Below, in pieces: positions 9,400 through 20,444 of a stretch of DNA of 64,000 nucleotides. Made by a program: the position numbers and the translations under genes. The notes under the pieces were generated by a model. It saw only the letters and a program-made list of their open reading frames with translations, searched no databases and was not told the origin of the DNA. The stretch is from positions 54,431,898 through 54,495,897 of the forward strand of contig CM071568.1 of assembly GCA_036426205.1 (NCBI GenBank), read 5' to 3'. Numbering within the stretch: the stretch's first letter is position 1; each line of letters starts with the position of its first letter. Origin of the DNA: Ascaphus truei. Taxonomy: Eukaryota; Chordata; Amphibia; Anura; Ascaphidae.

Positions 9400-10790
9400 G
9401 TGTGTGTGTTAAAAAAAGAAAAGCAAAAACAACAAATGAATAATAATTTTAACCTCGTGTTACAGGCAATTCGGCTCTAAAGGGTTTAAAATGTATTTTC
9501 ACAATAATAGCTGCCATGTATTTTGATTTCTTTGATGAGCTTTTCTCGTCTCTTCTGTATCATTAACCAGGTTCAAGGGGAATTAGAACACTGCTTTGTA
9601 TCTCACTGTTCTGGGCAATATCATAGTTTGTTTTATAATACATTATAGCCATTACATTTTGGTGGTATATTAATGTCATCTTTGAAAACAATACTAATTT
9701 AAAAGGTTATATTCTGAGTGTGAGATTAGAAAAAAAATCTAATTAGTATTTGAAATACACTCAATAAATTGCCCTGTTTTCAGTGCACATTCTGCTATAA
9801 TTTACATCACACTTAGAATTGACTTTTACAAACTCACGGAAAGGCTAGTATTAGCACAGTAATAAGAGCAATTTCGCTTTCCTTTAATCAAACATCCTTG
9901 TAGGTCATTAACAGGGAAATGTAAATGTGATATGTGCCATCCAATGGAATATCATACACAGACAATTAGGTCTGGAACAGGCAAAAAGGATCTGGGGAGT
10001 GAGATAATGAATCTGAATTCACTTCAAGTACAGCAGGCAGTGAAATGACTGAATGAGTTCAGAAGGACAGCATGTTGAGTTCCATGGGGAGCTTAAGGGT
10101 CATATTAAGTGGGAAACCATGGAGATATAAATGAGTGTGACAGAGAGGATGAGGCATGTCTTCACACTTGAGGCAGCAGAGTCCCACAGGACTAGAAAGA
10201 CAACATGGTCTTTAAGAGCTTTTAATCTCTACAGTATTAGTGCCCCCCATCAGGTAAATGGGCGTTCATGATTGCAGGGACATTTTTAACAATGCTCTAA
10301 AAATCGACGTGCAGTGTAACCATTTCAATAGTCAAGTGTCTTGCAGAACAGATTTTTGGACCTGGTAGTTGCGTAATCACTGTAACATGATCATATGACA
10401 CTGGAGCCTTTCCTATTGTGTGCAACACGTTGAAGTCTTACTCTATTTCGAGTGACTCAGCGACTCGGGTCTGCAGCACAGGGTAAAGCATTAGGCAATT
10501 GGTGGGCAATAGGAAGCCCGGGTGTTACATGCGGACCGTAGGGGCTTCACCTGCAGCCCCCCACCGCTGGTAACCCCAGCAGCCCGCTCTCCCCAGTGCA
10601 GAGGGAGTGGAGATGTTGCTGGCTTGGATAATGGCTTCTTCCCACTCCCTCAGCTGCCTAAAGTCTGCAGAAATCACTAGTTTCCAGTATAGAGGGGTAC
10701 AACAGTAGTCATCAGAGCATTGGCATTAAGATGACTGTAGAGACAGGGAGAAGCTCCTATACATGGCTGCAACATCCTTTCTGGCTGTGA
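9400..10790. other. unannotated stretch
   Basis: I found no coding similarity. A short G/C-richer patch lies at about 10500-10640. Nothing else is supported. Confidence 0.35.
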
Positions 10791-10798
10791 GATCTATA

Positions 10799-11942
10799 AC
10801 AGTTTAACACATTTATGAGCTACAAAGGAAAAAAGTCCTATTTCTAGTTTAATGAACATAAATGTACCACATTTATCTAGTACTTGTTGACATAACAGTG
10901 ACGTAAATGTAGTTAATATCAGTTGTCTACATTCTGCTTCTTATATAGTATTAGGTCGCGATTATAGTGGGCGCGAGGGCGCGAACAAAATACAGCAGCT
11001 CTATCGGGCCGACCATAGTGCGCTCCACCGCGCACACGAGGAAAAGCAACCGCGCAGCAGAATGTTCAAGCAACAGACTATTTCGTTTTTTTCGCTCAAC
11101 GGCCGTGTCACGTGAGCGGTTCAGCCAATGAGGGCTCCCCGTCTACAAATCAGTGCACGGATCGCTCAGGTGACAGGCTCATGAGACGACATCAATTGAG
11201 CGACAAATATATAAAAGATATTGTATGATGAACAATGAAAGGGGTCTTTTTTTTCCTGAACACAATGTGTACATATACATACACTGGCGACACACTTTAT
11301 TCGAGCTCGGCTAGTCCCACGAATTCGGGTATACCCGGGTGTATTGAGGTTTGTGACTGTTTTCTGCCCGAGTGCATTGAGTTATTTTCCGGCAGGGATT
11401 GAAGCATTTTATTCCCGTTGGCTGCAATACTGCACACTACATATATATATACTGCATTACAATTCATGAATTTATGCCATCTGGTAGACACGCGAAGCAT
11501 TGCAGCCTATTAAATCCTAATCATTATCATTTAACAGATCAGCCGCCCATCAGCCAGGCATGAACCCAGGCTGGGAAGGCAAATGCAACGGGGCTTGTCA
11601 GAGGTGAGGAGCGGCGCATTCCAGGTATCTGCCAGGTACATACCGGGTATTTGCTCGAATAAAGTGTGTCGGTGCAGTACGTTCACACTGTCTTTAGGAA
11701 AAGGGACCCCTTTCATTTTATCATAATATAGTAGTTTATATATTTCTCGCTCAATCCTCAATTGTAGGTCTGTTATGTAGAATAACACTATATAAGAAGC
11801 AGAATGTAGACAATCAACTGATGTTAACTACATTGACGTCACTGTGTTATATCAACAAGTACCAGATAAATGCAGTAAATTCCTGTTCATTAAACTAGAA
11901 ATCAGAGTTTTTTCTTTGTAGCTCGTAAATGTGTTAAATTGT
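10799..11942. mobile_element. long palindromic (foldback) DNA element
   Basis: The outer arms are long inverted copies: about 10805-10950 matches the complement of 11785-11940 (shared words include 'gtctacattctgcttctta' and 'tttaacacattta'). A second pair continues inward: about 11195-11305 against 11640-11745 ('caatgaaaggggtc', 'cacactttattcgagc'). The centre (11306-11640) is unique. The left arm is interrupted by a GC-rich block at about 10952-11180. No transposase is encoded; a large MITE or foldback element is inferred. The target duplication is not clear. Confidence 0.8.
10952..11180. mobile_element. GC-rich insertion in left arm of palindrome
   Basis: This block has no counterpart in the right arm, so it is an insertion younger than the palindrome. 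It is CpG-rich ('gggcgcgagggcgcgaac') and includes CACGTGAGCGGTTCAGCCAA, a module also found at 58013-58045 and, inverted, at 62355-62385. Confidence 0.6.
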
Positions 11943-12254
11943 TGTAATCTAATCTGCAACACTAACATTACTATAAAGTTTGAGTTCAAAATGAGTGTTC
12001 AAAATGTCGTCCTCCAGTGCAAACGCACGCCCGAACATGAGAACGCCACTGTCTGATTGCATAATTATTAATGCGTTGATCCAGCTGTTCCCATTCCTGA
12101 ACAATACGTTGCTTTACGAATAACTTTTTTTCAGCCCTCCTAGCGCCCACCCTTTATCAGGAAACATTTTATGTAAGCATTATGTAAGCATTTTGGACCA
12201 TAATTGTTGCTCTGTCTCAAACACTTTATAACCTGCTTATCTTCTTCACTAAAC
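11943..12254. other. pre-insertion flank
   Basis: Non-coding DNA between the palindromic element and the Penelope insertion. It contains a local 'ttatgtaagcattatgtaagca' type duplication near 12168-12190. Nothing further is recognised. Confidence 0.4.
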
Positions 12255-12270
12255 ACCATTTTGTAACAAT

Positions 12271-13137
12271 TAACAAGAGTTCCAGCACTCACTGACTTAA
12301 GAGAAAAATGAACAAAACCGGGTATATGCCACAAAAGTAAATAATTTAATGTAAGCACAAGATAATATAACAAAACTTGGAGTGATGTTGCACTAGCGGG
12401 TAACCAAGGACCCTACAAAAAAGGTAGTATGGGTAAAGGAACACGGGGACAGGGAGTGGGATAGACAATAGACAAGGAGAGGGGGGGGGGAGGTAAACAA
12501 AAATGATGGGGGGGAGGGTAATAAGGGGCCCGCCTGGGACAGGAGGGAGAGGGAGAAAAGAGAGACGTGTTGACAGTGATCCTGATAGTTTGATCCTTTA
12601 TACTATCTATATACTCCTGTGTACTCTGGGCTTTGACCTTTTGAGCTTGCATTTTGCATATATTCTTGCTTTGTGATTACTGGGTGCTCTGGTGGTTAGG
12701 GGGTCAGGGTCAAGGGGGGTACCTTGTGGTCCTTATGGACCTGAGGGAACATGCCTGAGGAAGGGGTCTTTCCCCGAAACGTTGCCCCACTTATTATCCC
12801 CCTATCACTTTTTGTTTACCTTCACCCCCACTCTCCTTGTCTATCCCACTCCCTGTCCCCTTGTTCCTTTACCCCTACCACCTTGTTTGTAGGTCCCTCT
12901 TGTGCAACATCACTCCAAGTTTTGTTATATTATCTTGTGCTTACATTAAATTATTTACTTTTGTGGCATATACCCGGTTTTGTTCATTTTTCTCTTAAGT
13001 CAGTGAGTGCAGGAACTCTAGTTAATTGTTAACTATTGGTTTCGGGGGGATTTGGGTCCCCCTTGTTCCTTGAGCACCCTGCGCATTACTACTTATACTG
13101 ATTGAGTGAGTTCTGTCTATCATCCTTGATTTTGATT
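12271..13137. mobile_element. inverted-repeat Penelope insertion with 16-bp TSD
   Basis: ACCATTTTGTAACAAT is repeated exactly at 12255-12270 and 13138-13153 and brackets an 867-bp insertion. Its two ends are inverted copies of about 240 bp: 12271-12510 read on the minus strand equals roughly 12800-13030 on the plus strand ('cggttttgttcatttttctc', 'acatcactccaagttttgtt'). A hammerhead-like core lies at 12755-12783 next to the plus-strand arm. The minus-strand arm stops just short of where its own core would be. There is no reading frame of note; identical translations seen on both strands come from the inverted arms. Confidence 0.8.
12754..12790 (+). ncRNA. hammerhead-ribozyme-like core
   Basis: CTGAGGA (12755-12761), stem II GGGG (12763-12766) pairing with CCCC (12772-12775), GAAAC (12776-12780) and GTT (12781-12783) with no spacer. 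Core nucleotides fit CUGANGA...GAAA...UH. Stem I is weak (about two pairs), and with no loop in stem III any activity would need a dimer. Confidence 0.55.
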
Positions 13138-13153
13138 ACCATTTTGTAACAAT

Positions 13154-14400
13154 GCCCTTGATGAGGTCATCGTGCCATCCCCAATGCCAAAGAATATTTA
13201 ATATCAAATAATTCTTAAATGTAATAACCTACTGTAAGCATACAGAGACACTTGCCTAGACAAGTGAGAGTACCCCTTTTGAACAAGCACTCATAATATA
13301 ATTGATACAAGTAATTAAAAGAGTAACCTTTATTAGTGTCTGTGGGTAAAATAAGTGAAGTACATAAACACTCAACACAATTAAAACACGTATTAAACTT
13401 AATGTCTCTGAGTCTGAATCTTAGACTGATGAAGGTAATGTTTGAAGGAATATAGTGTAACTGGCACCATGTGCAATAAAATCAAAACACAAGAAAAGAA
13501 AGGATTTTGATGTTTACAGTGTAGAATGAATAGGGTGCCTCAGTGTGGTGTATATATTGTAGATGAAAGGGTCTGGTGTGTGTCACATAGGTAAAGTGTC
13601 AATCACACCGCTTTCAAACCACATCTGATTAATATGTGGTTCTCTGACAATATGCAGGGTGTAATGTATTTAGTACTTTTCTTGCCAGACCAACATGATC
13701 ATTGCTGAGTGTGGCCTGGTTGGAATCAATTGTCAGAGAGACCACCAAGAGGTTAATAAATATCCTTCAATACAACGCTGGATGAAGTAAAATGTCAAAA
13801 AAGGAAGGAAGGCTACTATGTAGCTAGGGGTAGTGAGGCTAGATTGTAAAGACTATTGGTATATAATAATACTTATATTGTTTCCCCCTGGTCAGTAATT
13901 ATTCCAATATTGTTATAGCCTCAATTGAGCTCAACAAAATTTACTTAATAGATGAATAGTGAGATAAATAACTGCTCGTGTCCCCTGTGAAGGTAACAAG
14001 TGTGTTCATAGATAGGCTAGCTGATATCTCTAAAATAATGAAGCCAATTAAAAGGGGATGACTTCAGCTGCCTAAAAAATAAAGATCACTCTATATCTGC
14101 AGACCTCTGTAGATGGTATAGGTAGGTGATTGATTTATATAATAGCCGCCCTGTTGGGTCAGTCCATGTGAATGTTGTAGATGGGCTGGCTATATTAACA
14201 TAGACAAATTTGTCTCAGTAATTGCTTATCTTCTAGGGCGAATACGCCCTGTCTGCTGGGTATAGGCGACTAAATGTAGTATAGGTGGTGCCCTGCAGCC
14301 GCTCGATGGCGTGCCCTCTACAATACAAGGGTGCTGTGGGGGGGCTGCTGACTCGGAGCGTTTAATTCCTGCTCACGAGTGGCGGCATCTGTTGAGTCTC
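13154..14400. other. unannotated, upstream of PLE relic
   Basis: A/T-rich, no recognisable coding. It may contain the 5' terminal segment of the PLE that follows, but no motif proves this. Confidence 0.3.
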
Positions 14401-14404
14401 ACAC

Positions 14405-15700
14405 AAAGTGGGGAGCTAGATAAATTACAGATCAAATTTATAGTGGACTGTATACAACATATACTGACCCACAATTACGACAACCAATACTATCTGCAAA
14501 TTAGGGGAACTGCCATGGGTACCAGATTTGCTCCGAATTATGCCAACACCCTCATGGGGATGTGGGAAGACAAAAAGCAACTCAATCTGGGCAGTGCCCA
14601 TGCGTAGGAGCAAATCTGGGTATCCGGCCAGATAAATTGACGATATATTTTTGGTATGAGGACGGGTAGTGATAGAACTACTTACATCTTTCGAAAACGA
14701 CTTAAAAATAAATCCGTACAATTTTAAAAATGTACACAAAATATAGTCCATGATAGTATATTATTCTGGATTTAACAATAATGTTTCCAATGGGTCACTG
14801 GGAAACGAGCATATTGTAAAAAAGTAGACTGCCTACACTATTTTAATGGGGGACAAACGTGGGACACCAGATAGATGGCATTGACACACATTCCCCTAGG
14901 TCAACTGCAAGGGCTGCGAGGAATTGCCACAGACCTCCAAGAACGTACATACAGAACAACGCACATGAACTGATGGAAGAGGGTTCACTAAAAATATAAT
15001 AAAGAAGTCTGGTAAGAAGCATATCACAAAGTCACCCAGATGTAGGACCGTTCAGAACTGTGACATTAAACCGAAAGGGGAAAAAGGCAGGAAAGGATAA
15101 AAAGACAAATGTCATCCATTTGGTCACTAGATATAATAACTCTTCAAACACCTCAAAGAATATTGCCATAAACATGGGAATATCTCTACACAAAGACCAA
15201 TAACTGCAGCAATATAACCCAGCAAAACTGAAATATATTCACGAAGCCCCAATCTGAACAAAACTGGCCCAAGTTGTTTTAAAGAAAGTAACTAATGTGT
15301 CAAACCAGTGAATGTAACTTATGTTTTTTTCAAGTGTCAAAACATGTAGAAAGGTTGCAAACTAATTCACACACAAAAGGCTACAAAGTCTTTTAAAAAG
15401 GTGAATCCTGAAGTAACGACAATGAGTTTTGAATAAAAGACTTCATATATGCAACTCAGTTCATAATATATATGTTGCCATGGTCCGTGTACAACAAGCA
15501 GTTACATAGGTAGAACAACAATGAAACTGCGATGTTGAGTGTAGCAGAGCACATAAAAACAATAGAAGGGTTCTCACACAGTGTATCGAAACACTTTTAA
15601 AGAACATGACCAAAAAATCAAATGGTCTAAAAAAAATGGAATGATAAGATCCATCCAAATTGGAGAGGAGGAACCATTCATAAAAATCTCAACAGTCAGG
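14405..15700 (+). pseudogene. Penelope-like element RT/GIY-YIG relic
   Basis: Plus-strand PLE. The best block is 'FIVDCIQHILTHNYDNQYYL' then '[20 protein letters not shown]' (about 14435-14570), the PLE RT motif before the catalytic palm. Next come 'IDDIF' (about 14636-14652), 'LLTSFENDLKINPYNFKN', a stretch resembling 'GQLQGLRGIATDLQE' (about 14900), and near 15505-15600 a degraded GIY-YIG part ('VAEHIKTIEGFSHSVSKHF'). Multiple stops and frameshifts separate these blocks, so no protein is made. Comparison with 58376-59698 supports the order. The N-terminal RT half is absent or unrecognisable. Confidence 0.8.
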
Positions 15701-17590
15701 AACTTTTGGATTTATACTAGAAAACGCTAATCCCTAATGAATGAATAGGAGACAATTGACCTGCGATCCTTCCTCAAATAAAATTTAAATGCTCTATGTT
15801 TCTTTGCATGGTTTGCCATCAGCTTCCAGCAACATCCCTGTATAGACATTAGGAGTGTTCAACAGTTCCTCACTGTTCTGATAGTTTGATAAGTTGCTGC
15901 GTTCAGAATCAAATTTACATCCATAGTATGAATAAGTGGCATTTTTCATTACATTTCCCTGATCCCGCCATGTTATTGTCTTGACGTATAATATGTCAAC
16001 AGACGAAATAAGAGGGCTATCAATATGCTCTGTGTTGCTCTAATATACTGCTTCGACGCTGATTTTCTTTTGAGGTAATCATGTAAACTCATTCATCTAT
16101 TCGTATTGTTTGAATATATTCACTCAATTGAATATGTTCAGATAGACTATATAACCTCCAGCAGTTCTGTGCTGCATTATATATCTGAAATATTCGTTCC
16201 GAAATAGCAATAATTTAAGTCATGAGGTTATAATTCAACCTTAGACACCCAGTAATAATAATAAATAAATATTTATGTCTACATAATCTTTTGAGTATGA
16301 ATATGTTACTAACTATATAATGACTGGAAATAATAAGATCATTGTTACGTACATTAACCCTGTGTTCCCCATTTACACTCCATAAGACAAATGGCCTCAC
16401 TATATTTAATTTTTTCTGTAATGAAGACTATCTTGGTCAGTATTGATTATGCTGTATTACACGAAGAAAATATCAAACAACAAATTAAAGACCACATTTG
16501 ATTATATTTTTGTGGTTTATTGTGCATATACTCACTAAAGATGAACAAATGGTTCACAATTACTTGATGTACATATACAAATGATTCCCTTATAAAATAA
16601 TAATTGATTTCACTTCACTTTGTTAACAGTTTCAATCATTTAATATATAAATATAACATCCTTAGTATACACAAATCTGAATATTATATTACCGGGTTCT
16701 GCTGATCTTCTATAATGAATGAGAGCCTAATAATTAAGGACTCAATCTGTAAAGTTTGATATAAGTTTTTCATCATTCACTATATAATTATTCATTTCTA
16801 CATGGTTTTTTGAGCCAAGTAGTCTATTGATGCACAGTTACGAGTGTGAATAAAAAGAGTCAATATTGTTCATATCACCTCAGCTGATGATGTGTTTTGT
16901 TAAACAAGGTATTATCGTGTATATAAGAAATTACAAAATATACATGATTCCCCCTCTCCTCTCATATATAATAGCAGTTTTATATCAAAATACGCAATGT
17001 TTGCATACGAGACCACGCTATTTAAACATATTATATAAGATTATCTCAGTCTCTACTATAGGTGTATAATTGTAACTATTATAAAATACGTATTCCACAT
17101 CAGGTATAAATCGTCCCATTCTTTTAATATGGTTATTATTTAATTTACCCAATATGATAATACTCTCCCAATTATCCTTGGGTGTAACTAAATAAAAATA
17201 TTGTCTATTTGGATTGCCTATTAAGCTTAATATGTCCCTTTGGTCATAATCTATCGTACTATAACTGCTATAACACCATTAATTACCAAATTCAGTTGAT
17301 TAAGACCCAATACCTCTGGTATACTATATACAAAGCTTTGAATCGTTCACGTTCACGAGTGAAGATGATATGTGTCTCTATTTCAATAAGATATGTTATT
17401 TGTATAGCATGATTAATAAATTAAGTTGATCAATTGGATGATATACATAAAAAGTTAATATAGGTCCAGAGTTGTGTGCTTTATATATTGTTACTAGCTA
17501 TGTTTTTAATATCCATCTCACTGTTCTCATAAATATATCATATATATGGTCGGAAAAGGTTATATGCTGTGATGATTCACCAATTTGTAA
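15700..17590. other. A/T-rich region, probable PLE 3' UTR
   Basis: Very A/T-rich DNA with many short spurious frames. It lies between the PLE coding relic and a degenerate hammerhead motif at 17655, the position where the PLE at 58-61 kb also has an A/T-rich 3' region. No other feature is seen. Confidence 0.35.
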
Positions 17591-18250
17591 TGCCATCAAT
17601 CAGAGAAGGTGCATTTAAATACCCAGGTAGGATTAGGTAATGAGAGTGCAGCCCCAGACGAAGCCCAATGGAGCAACGCGTATGGCCAGTTTACTAGAGA
17701 GAGACACAATAGCAATCCGCCGAGACAAACCGACAAGCAGACCACTCTCCAGAGCAACGGCAGTGAATTTCTGAACGACAGAGACCAAATCCCGCGATGA
17801 GCCGAGCCACTGTCATACCACGTGATGGCGGAGTAAGCCGCTGACGCGAGAGGACTGGTAATCGCGCTTCCAAACACGACAGTGTGGAGACTCGCTAAAC
17901 TCTCACTTATCCCCTTATTCGACTCACAATTGAGTTATTCCTGTTGTTTTTTTTTTTCGTATATGTTTTTATTAAAAGGTTTACACATATGTTCTTTCTT
18001 TTATTCCCCCCTACCCTCCCTTTTTATTCAAGATCCCATCTAATAGGGAAGTGGTTTTTTACCAAAAACACAAACATCCGTGATTTGCTGCTGCAGATTC
18101 CTGAGGACAAGATTCAGAAGATCCAGAGGCCAAGGATAAAGCTGCCGAGCGCTGAGTTCGTGGATCCCAAAGAGGATTAAAGGGCTTTAAACTATTTTTC
18201 AGTGTAAGCGCTATCTTACCATAATTAGTCTATTAATAAACCAGATATAC
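17590..18250 (+). mobile_element. Penelope terminal segment, degenerate hammerhead
   Basis: CAGACGA (17655-17661) and GCAACGCGTA (17673-17682) align with the PLE hammerhead halves, with one substitution in each core. It is followed by a CpG-containing block and then A/T-rich DNA, as in the other PLE termini. A 78-codon frame at 17944-18180 has no recognised similarity and is probably fortuitous. Confidence 0.4.
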
Positions 18251-20150
18251 TCGCCCTAGATGTGTTTTTCTCTTTTTTGTTCTTTCTCTTCCTCTACATA
18301 GTGCCCTAGGTCACACTCTTCTATATACATTTCCAGGCAGCTATGTGGACCGCAGCCTAGTTTGGCTGCAGTCTGTAGGGTTAGTGGAATCACAAGGGTA
18401 TGTACCCACGTCTTTTATATTGATTGAATTGGGCTAGAAGGTTGTTGTATATTAATCCTCTGCTACAACATATTGGTTGAAATTTGCGCTTGTCTGTATA
18501 GATAATCATATATATATAAAACGAGGTTCTGTCAAGTTCCCTAAATATTATACTGTAGCTAGAGTTAGTTGCATGTCTTGAGTGATACCAGTAAAACAGT
18601 AATGCAGCAATAAAGATGGTGCTTATCTGATCCACTCTTCTTGAAGCCCTCAACCTCCAGGCCAAACAAAGCGCTCAATAAATCTAGTTCCAGTCATGAC
18701 TGACTGTGTGATTCTCCCCACAAAATACGACTGTAGTCCTGGAAAGGTAAGACGAACTCACTGTTGCGGCAGGTGCGTTCCTTTGTTCATGTCTCCTGGA
18801 TCTTGTCCAAGCCTCCGGGTGGCTGTCCACCGGGATATCTAGAGTCATGTGGAAAGTGCAATGACACCAAACCAGACCATGGAGAGAAGGTAACTTCCAA
18901 AATCAAACATTTATTGATATATACAACACACATGAACACATGTTTTACGCTAATGTCCCCATTATTACAAAAACCTCAAAATGCCAGATTTAAACCCTTC
19001 CAGTGAAACCGAGCCCTCCCGATGCGTGGCATGTGACGCAAATTTGCCCATCCCATGTTGGTCGTCGCGCCTGACGCATACCAAGCCAGGTTAAAAAAAC
19101 TTCCTAAAACTTTAATAACACAACACAATAAACAAATGGTGGACACGTGGTGAATTGACCAAATGTATCCTACTACCCACGCATGTATAAGGATATACTG
19201 TCGGGGTGTAACATCAAAGAAAACACAATGCATACTGAATAATGAATAAATGAATAATAATGATTATTTTGATTTATTTACGATTGTTGTAACCACATAG
19301 TGGATTTTTCTAGGTGCTTAAATCTATTATATCACACGTGCCTGAAGTGTCAACTATTATAGAGATTGGTAAACCAATTGACATTACTTCTGCATAAGAC
19401 TATACAGAAATGCAGCTTTGAGCAATAATTTTGTGTGACTCTTTAATAAAAGCATTCTATGATACCAATACTTTGGAGCAATTTAGTTTAACATTTTTTT
19501 TGCCATTTTGGTCAAATAGTAAAATCACAATTCTCTATGACATTAAAGTGAATGGGCACAAGGCTAAACCAGTTTTTATTACTTTTTTTCTCATCTACAA
19601 AAAGAATGTATTTACTTCCTGACAAATTTTCATACATATGTAACGTTTTGCTGTAAATATCATGATCAATATTTGCATTAGGCCTGCCTTTGGTTGATAT
19701 TATTATTGCCTAATATGTATGCTACACCTGCAAACGCAGAGAAAGTGATACAGTACAGTGCAAATGATGTCGTAAGCAAACATGAATAAACAACCTTTCC
19801 TCTATATTTTGTATTTCTACTTAATAAAGTTCATTAATAAAATACTGGAAATATGAATTCACCAGTGGAGAGCCTCACATGGAAGTACCAATATATATAA
19901 ACACATTATTTTATTTGAAAGATTGTTTAATAATACAAAAATAATCTTTTTCTTGTTTAATTATGACATTCCTGTGAGGATGGGTACGTTTCACACTGGT
20001 ATTTTTGGGTTGTGGATTCTAAAAAAAATCCTGCTTTTGTTCTGTATTTTTTACCACACGATATGTGAAAAAAACTGGGGTGCCCATGTATACTATCTAG
20101 AATACAGATGGAGTCATGATTCATTCACCTTGGCCTGCACTTGGAGCGGT
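18250..20150. other. unannotated stretch
   Basis: No coding similarity. A segment around 18880-19080 ('caaacatttattgatatata', then CpG-rich 'cgtcgcgcctgacgc') looks like a PLE terminus in reverse, but I could not align a hammerhead core, so it is left unassigned. Confidence 0.3.
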
Positions 20151-20157
20151 GAACCAT

Positions 20158-20444
20158 ATCCCATGTTGAAAAAGAGTGCTGCGCATGGCGGTTCACACAG
20201 CTTACCATAGGGTATGATCAAAATCTCCACGCAATTAGTAACAAAGGTTGATTTTTGTCGCATTACACATGAACAGGTTTGCCACAGAGTAACTCTGAGT
20301 TACTCTGTGAGCAAATCTGTTCTTTTGTATGTCACTAATAAACACCTTTTTATTTTTTTACTAATTGCGTTTGAGTATCTTTTGATCATATCCCCTATGG
20401 TTGAGCTGTTGAACCGCGATTGCAGCACTCCTTTTTAGTTTTGG
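20158..20444. mobile_element. near-perfect palindromic MITE
   Basis: The two halves are inverted copies from end to end: 'aaaaagagtgctgcgc' at the left matches the complement of 'gcagcactcctttttag' at the right, 'accatagggtatgatc' matches 'gatcatatcccctatggt', 'cgcaattagtaa' matches 'ttactaattgcg', and the centre is a perfect dyad CAGAGTAACTC/GAGTTACTCTG (about 20284-20306). It could fold into one long hairpin. Superfamily unknown. Confidence 0.8.

Noticed and set aside
8627..9480. Cys/Val-rich frames over the minisatellite
   Set aside because: Same reason: the TG repeat codes CVCV in every frame.
18880..19080. Possible reverse-oriented PLE hammerhead near 'catgttttacgctaatgtcc'
   Set aside because: Only the 3' half of the core can be imagined (with AAAAC), and no CTGANGA half is present at the right distance.
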